Source: Diadema setosum (taxonomy: Eukaryota; Echinodermata; Echinoidea; Diadematoida; Diadematidae). From it: a DNA stretch of 64,000 bases. The notes under the pieces were generated by a model that saw only the letters and a program-made list of their open reading frames with translations, did no database searches and was not told where the DNA came from. Location of the stretch: contig CM067064.1 of NCBI GenBank assembly GCA_033980235.1, forward strand, positions 7,120,501 to 7,184,500, read 5' to 3'. The translations under genes and the position numbers were made by a program. Positions 58,140 to 64,000 of this stretch are shown here, piece after piece. Within the stretch, counting starts at the first letter, position 1, and every line of letters begins with the position of its first letter.

Positions 58140-58308
58140 CTAACTTCCGGCAGCTGTGACAGCAGCCGCGCTTTGTTTGCAGTCCACCTTTGTTTTGTCT
58201 GCATTGAATACCACACCCATCTCTGCAAGGAAAGCAACGCAGTCTTCCGTACTGTCGAACGCCAGAGTGCTCACTATGTACTCTACTGAGATGGTGGGTC
58301 GGAATCTA
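58140..58308 (-). CDS. LENG8: LENG8 exon F (last coding exon)
   Basis: Starts after ACGGAG (AG 58310-58309); its first base completes Ser. Ends with TAG at 58142-58140. Encodes [20 protein letters not shown] and a short tail. Confidence 0.9.
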
Positions 58309-61300
58309 CTCCGTTTTAAGTGCCCAAAAAAAAGCCACAAAAGTGTTCATCACGTCAAGGAGAGCCGCAGAGGAGGTTGAGAGATGGGGAATGTAATGAA
58401 AAGCAAATAAAAACATGTCAGAAAAGATCCAGTGTATCGAACAGAGATCAAGAGATGAAAAGTCAATTGATATGGGGCAAAAATTCTCTAAATTGTCATC
58501 TAATTCTTTTTGTAGAATAAATGAATTAAGATTATAAATAAATTTGTTTACTTACCTTGGGGGAAAACCTGCCTCAGGAGTCTTTGACTACCATACAAAG
58601 TAACTAATTAATATATATATATATATTTTTTTTAGGTGTTATGTGGCATAAGCATACTCAAAAGCACCCACAATATATCATGATTGTCACAATCAAACCT
58701 GAAGGTGAAATAGGTACAGTTGTGTTCTATTTCATGCCGCAATAATTGTTGTCTCAAAAGTTTAAAAAACAAACAAACAAAAATGACTGGTTGATTGGTT
58801 TAGCCAGGTTTGCAGCACTTGCAAGGCATTGAATGAAAAGCTGGCCTACAGAGCCTGGCTTATATCGGTAACCTTCATGCTACCACTTGGCATACAAAAC
58901 ATTAAAGAGAAGAAGTGAAAATCTATCACTTGAATATCATTCCAACAGTATCCAACTTAACTGAATATACATTACTAGTAACTTACCTTTCTTTCTGTCA
59001 AAGAATGTACAACAGAATATATAAAGAACATTTGAATAAATCTGCAAGACAACTTTTATTTAACAATTTATGCACGGACTGTTTATTGTTGTGTTAAAGC
59101 TTTATTTTAATTGCTTTGAAGTTTTGCTCATTGAGTTATATCCTCATTCTCTCTCTGATAATTAAATGTAAAGAAGATCTATTGCCAAATTTTTCAATGA
59201 TTGCCTTGTAGGCATCATAATTCCTTTTTGGGATCAATGACATGAACAATCTACCAGGGTCTCGTAACATTTACTTATACTTTAATAAGTTCCTACTTTT
59301 CATTGAATCTGAGATGGGATAAAGTCTCTGTCCCTTTTCAAAAATCTTTTCAAATAAGTGTTTGTTTATTCTTGGCCTTAAAACACACACACACACACGG
59401 CACAAGCATCTGTCAAACAGACATGGCAGGATGAAAGAGCAAAAGAGGAATACGTACGACTTGATGATCATCTTGACTGCCTTCTTCCGCTCACGCGCTA
59501 CAAACATATCAATGACATAGGGCCCCATTCGTGGGGCAGAACGATAAAGCTTGAAAAACTTATGATAGTCGGACATGGCCCAAGCGGAGCGCAGGGCCAG
59601 GGCGTGTTTTACCATTGGGTCCTCTCGTGACTCTGCTTTCAAGTGTGCGAGGGCAGTGTTCATTTCTGGATTTCAGGGAGGTCAAGGGTTATCACTCCTG
59701 TTTATATCTTTATCTCTCTCTCTCTCTTTAAAGAATAAGGAAAGATTACTTTGAAGAACCAATCATAACAATTCAAAGGGGCACAACAATACATCAAAAC
59801 TACCTAAGTTGGTTATAACAAGATCAGAGGGCTGGGAATGAATGAAAATTGTAGTGGAAAAAGTGCACACATGTAGACATACCCAGAATGATATAAGCAA
59901 AATACAAAGAACTTATCATTATATTTATTACTACCAATGTCTTCCCTTGGAAGTAAAGCATATCATTATCCTATGATAGTAATGAGTACGAGGCTAAAGA
60001 TTTCGACCATTTAATCCAGTAGAATTATGATAGTAGATGGTCCTGATTTTTCTTTTTTTTTTCAAGATGTTCTCTAGAACATGCTAGTAAATGATGCAGT
60101 ATATTCTGCAGGTGCTCAAAAAATTAGAGTTCACGATAAAGAATGCTTACAGATCAGTCTCACGGGCATGTCATCCATCAATCCATCAACCATGAACCTA
60201 AAGGGTCCGCAGTAATTCGATACAAGGCACATCAGTGATAATATTGAACTAATCGCTTTTTTTTTTACATTAAAGATGATAGTTTGGTGGAATATCATGC
60301 ATGATTAAATAATGCATGCACTTCCTGGGTAGACATCTCCCTCTAGTGGCAGATAAAAAGGATACCCATTGTGTTCTCCATGAAGATTTGGTAGAGAATG
60401 CTGTATGCCTGGAACTCGTGCACATTGCCTGGGATGTTGTCGTTGTTGTAGAGTGCTTTCAGCTGCGTCTGGCACTGGTTGAATTCTGGGACATCTCCCT
60501 GAAAGGTGAAATATTATATTCATGCCTCCAGTTATGTGTTGTTGTTTGTTTGTTTGGTTTGTTTAACTGAAATTAGTGTTAAACTTTTGATCTCAATACA
60601 AAATATTGAACTCCAAATTTTTCAACTGTCAACACTATAGCCTTCATCAGCGGAATGACCTGTCTTATTTTTGCAATGAGATCAAAACTTCAACACCAAT
60701 TTCAGTGGAATTTCCAATACAGATGAGCTTTTACTCTAATAGTTTTTTGTTTGTTTTGAGACAGAAAAAAAGGGTTCACAAACACTGTTGTACACCCTAG
60801 TTTTACAAAATTATACGCTGCAAAACGTAAATTGTGGATTAAAACAGCACAGCTCTGTAAGAAAACACACAAAACCACGAACAGTCAATATTACCCAATA
60901 CGAATATGTATTTTTCCTGGCTCACAGGAAGATCAATCTATGTGATTTTTTGTGGGTTTTGGCTGCAGGGTGACACTTTAGTGTAACACTGGTTCATTCA
61001 TCACAATAGCTGATCATCTGAAAGCAGTGACAGATCACTGCACATAGGACCTTCTTTGCATACTTCCAAAGCATATAACTTTGACTATGTGTGAATTGAC
61101 AGAACAGAAATACAACTCAGATGACATGCATTAGCCATTCTCTTGAAGAGTCTTCACTGCATTTATCCTCTATAGACATAAGCAATGGCCTCAACAGGGA
61201 GAGATACATGTATATTGACAGCTTACCTTCTCCAAGGCTATTCTACCGTGGGTCTCGTACACCTCCACCGAAAATTCATTCCTGATGCACTGGATCTAGA

Positions 61301-63493
61301 ACAACAAAAAAAATAGACAAACACACAATGAAGCAAAATATGAGAAAGATGATATCATACTAACTGCTCCTCTAGCATTCTAACATCATAGACAGGTAAC
61401 CATTATTCCAATTACCATCCATTTATGGGGCCATACTTTCAGCTAGCATTACTTATCATTAACAAATCAATATGAAGACAACACCTTCATCAAAGAACAG
61501 ATATGATATCGAAGAAAAGAAAATAGAACTGGTGCAATAAAACAACTTTGTGAAAGGTGTAATACATGTACGATCTGCACTTTCAGTTTCAATCGTTTCC
61601 TAGATGTGGGGTTAGGTTTTAGATTCATTCAGTGGTGGTAGTGTTTAGATGGAAACAAAGAGACAACAGCAGCAACAACACACAAGCAAATGTCTGATGA
61701 TATTCCAACCCCTAAATCGATTAGCCCCTTCCTTGTCCCTTCTGTGGGAGGTAGGGTGGGGGGGTTGTCTCACCGTGAGATCCTGTCGGATGGATTTGAG
61801 CTGCTCGCAGACAAATCTGTAGTCTCCTTTCTCCTTCCAGCGCTCCTTGACCTTGGTCAAGGCCTTGCGAAGGACGGACAGGGGGCGTACCTGGGACGGA
61901 TCCGGGGCCTGGCGGGGCAGAGGTCAAAGGTCATATGGTGATAGGTTTGGATCATGGTGAAAAGTACATTCAAAATAGGGCAGTTATTACGATTAAGGGT
62001 ATCCAAAATTCATGCATTCTTTTTTCCTTCATGAAGACCTTGTATGGAGCCATTCTGCAGTTCCAGCTTCTTGTATTTCAAAAAGTGGAGTCGATTGTGC
62101 ATGCCCTACTCAATTGAATGCGCCAGTTATATTTTGTAACTCTATTTTTTTTTTTTTGTGAATTGGGACTTCCCGAAAATTTTGTGAGTGGCTGAATTCA
62201 TGATCATGGAGTACAATACTGAATAGAGAAATGTATGTATGCACATCCAATTTGTGTCGAGATCAGAGTTAATAATTTTGCACTGATATATTCGCGACTA
62301 GCACCTAACTTGCGAAATTCACAAAAATAAAACCCCAACAAAATTTATGGTGTAAACAGTATTTGTTTTGATGTCGGGCAATAAACTGGGCATGCTTTCT
62401 CACTGTGTTATATAGAGGTATGCTTGAAATTTGATAAATTTGAGCATGCACCAACATCGTCTGCTCGTTATCTCCTGAATGGTCCTGCCTCTCAATGGTC
62501 ACACTCTCACTTGAGCACACAAAGTTGGAGTGAAGAGATCAGCTCATCTTCACATGAAAGGGACAACCCATCAATCCATTCTATCACAGTCATCTGAAGT
62601 GCTGTTTATTTCAGGTTTTGGAATTCTATTGGAATCTCACAGTAACAAAGGCAATAACAACAACAAAACAGCAAGAGAAGAGAAGACTGCAGCTGTAGCA
62701 AACAAAAATTCCACAAAAATTTAAATCGTGATGGAATTTCTCAATGAAAATCTAAAATAATTCTATGAAGGAAATAATTGGGATATATTTGTATCCTAGG
62801 ATCAACAATCAATCTGTCTAATCTTGTCTAAACTAATCTAATCTACAGTGTACGTATACTTATGTCTGTTGCATGTAAATGTATGTGTGTAGCATGCATG
62901 TGTATTTAATGTATGCATGTTTGTGTGTGAGTGCATATGTATGTATGCATGTATATATGTATGTATGTGTGCTGGCTTGTATGTGTATTCCATATTTGTA
63001 TGTCATGTTTAAATGTATTTAAGTGTGCATGTTTGGGTGCATGTATGAATGTATGTATCCATTTGCCCATCTACTGATCTGATGTATCTTTCCATCATTC
63101 TATCTAACCATCCATCCATCCATCTATTTGTTTCTTCATATCTTTTTTTCAAGTTCTCTGTTTATTTCACATTTCACATCGACTTTGAACAAAGGTGTAA
63201 TCTCAGATTGAAAGAAAGAGATGATTAAGTGTAATGTATGCATTATCTTTGTTGTATTTCTTTAATTTGAAATGGAAATAAACGAAATGAAACGAAATGT
63301 ATACATCTATTTAAAACGATTTAAAATAGAAAACTCTTGTTGGCAACACATGGACATGGAGTGTGAACTTGAGGTGGTTGCCATCAAGTGTGGCCAGCCT
63401 TACTGAGGTGAGCCTGAGGTATTGCTTCCACAGCTCCTGACTGGTACCAACGATGGGCTCCATGGACCACTCCGTATCATCCCCATCCCCAGC
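58140..63493 (-). CDS. LENG8: LENG8 homologue (SAC3/GANP domain), 3' six exons, 5' end outside window
   Basis: Exons 63404-63493, 61774-61908, 61227-61295, 60366-60498, 59458-59665 and 58140-58308 join without breaking frame (804 nt, 267 residues plus stop). All have GT-AG borders. The protein reads through the LENG8-type SAC3 region: [101 protein letters not shown] and a last exon with [18 protein letters not shown]. The family is nuclear: LENG8 is the animal counterpart of yeast Thp3, which works with a PCI partner (Csn12/PCID2-like) and Sem1/DSS1 in mRNA processing and retention. The usual long N-terminal low-complexity half must lie to the right of the window. Nothing looks broken. Confidence 0.93.
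59458..59665 (-). CDS. LENG8: LENG8 exon E
   Basis: Acceptor ATCCAG|AAATG, donor AAGTC|GTACGT. 208 nt. Encodes the most conserved block, [20 protein letters not shown] and [18 protein letters not shown]. Confidence 0.95.
60366..60498 (-). CDS. LENG8: LENG8 exon D
   Basis: Acceptor CTTTCAG|GGAGAT, donor ATGG|GTATCC. 133 nt, encodes [20 protein letters not shown] through YQIFMENTM. Confidence 0.92.
61227..61295 (-). CDS. LENG8: LENG8 exon C
   Basis: Acceptor TTCTAG|ATCCAG, donor GAGAAG|GTAAGC. 69 nt, 23 codons: [20 protein letters not shown] then LEK. Confidence 0.92.
61774..61908 (-). CDS. LENG8: LENG8 exon B
   Basis: Acceptor CCGCCAG|GCCCCG, donor CTCACG|GTGAGA. 135 nt, 45 codons, from APDPSQVRP to IRQDLT. 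Confidence 0.94.
63404..63493 (-). CDS. LENG8: LENG8 exon A (first one visible)
   Basis: Acceptor GTTGCAG|GCTGGG, donor CCTCA|GTAAGG. 90 nt, 30 codons, [16 protein letters not shown] through LRLTS. Preceding exons are beyond the window. Confidence 0.92.
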
Positions 63494-63559
63494 CTGCAAC
63501 GAAAATCAAAGCAAGAACACTCCAGTTACTACCATACATGGCAAATTGAAATACACATA

Positions 63560-63775
63560 TATGGATAAATGACTTCATCGAATACACAAATGACGCACGG
63601 GTCTGAGTGCGTCAGTCGGAATGCTTAACGTCAGTCAGTGCGTAAGCTTACTATGGAATGCTTAACCCACGAGGCGAAGCCGAGTGGGTTTAGGCTAAAT
63701 TCCATAGTTACCGCACGCACACTATATTCCGACTGATGCACGAAAAGACATGTGCGTCATCTGTTTTATAGAATG
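63560..63775. mobile_element. Hairpin MITE inside a LENG8 intron
   Basis: GTGCGTCAGTCGGAAT is mirrored by ATTCCGACTGATGCAC, and CTATGGAAT by ATTCCATAG; the centre CCACGAGGCGAAGCCGAGTGG is self-complementary (positions about 63668-63690). Short GAGGCGAAGCCGAG centres are common in such repeats. Confidence 0.75.
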
Positions 63776-63873
63776 GGTAATTTTCTTGCCAAAAAACAAT
63801 TTTTCTATCGTGTTACCCGATGACAAATTTATTGGGTGCATTTCCTTTTGGCTTGCCATAGAAGCCCTAAAAA

Positions 63874-63944
63874 CATGCATCAGTTTCTACTGGACGCATG
63901 TTTTTTCTTCAGAACCATGCATCCAGTAAAAACTGATGCATGAT
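63874..63944. repeat. Short inverted repeat
   Basis: CATGCATCAGTTTCTACTGG is mirrored by CCAGTAAAAACTGATGCATG around a ~20-base loop. Confidence 0.85.
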
Positions 63945-64000
63945 TGTTTTAGCCAATAGGGGTCTCATACTGATTGCGCGAATGCTTGCTTAGTGTGCGA

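Overview
This is eukaryotic, AT-rich, repeat-dense DNA from a metazoan, most probably a marine invertebrate deuterostome and most like an echinoderm. The reasons are short genes with GT-AG introns, TTAGGG-type telomeric repeats, a one-exon LRR-Ig receptor gene of the kind expanded in sea urchins and amphioxus, lineage-duplicated sulfotransferase-like genes, and very many (TA)n, (CA)n and homopolymer runs with small inverted-repeat transposons. The species is an inference; hemichordate or amphioxus is not excluded. No bacterial features are present.

Layout. 1-5602: the 3' part of a Ty3/gypsy-like LTR retrotransposon, with an open reading frame covering the end of RNase H and a complete integrase, a polypurine tract and a probable LTR. 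5646-16690: non-genic, dominated by a 6.7 kb inverted-repeat transposon (7889-14601) that landed in a GGGGTAGTTATCC-type minisatellite and was itself hit by a piggyBac-like MITE, followed by a 53-bp satellite array. 16690-23359: microsatellites and MITEs. 23360-35457: two tandem minus-strand paralogues of a two-exon sulfotransferase-like gene. 35458-43055: a dense cluster of DNA transposons, including one with seven RFX X-box-like palindromes and an inverted-repeat unit carrying TTAGGG repeats. 43270-46563: a minus-strand single-exon LRR-Ig receptor gene. 46566-51150: inverted repeats and microsatellites. 51150-58139: mostly unique sequence downstream of the last gene. 58140-63493: the six 3'-terminal coding exons of a LENG8 (SAC3/GANP-domain, yeast Thp3-like) gene on the minus strand; its 5' exons lie beyond the right edge.

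The host genes show no functional link to each other: two probable PAPS-dependent or related sulfotransferases, one recognition receptor lacking a TIR domain, and one nuclear mRNA-processing factor. All lie on the minus strand. For the two sulfotransferase-like genes and LENG8 the exon joins keep the reading frame exactly (918, 912 and 804 nt of coding sequence). Most of the unusual structure is in the transposons, several of which can be delimited to the base by target-site duplications and, in two cases, by an inferred empty site.
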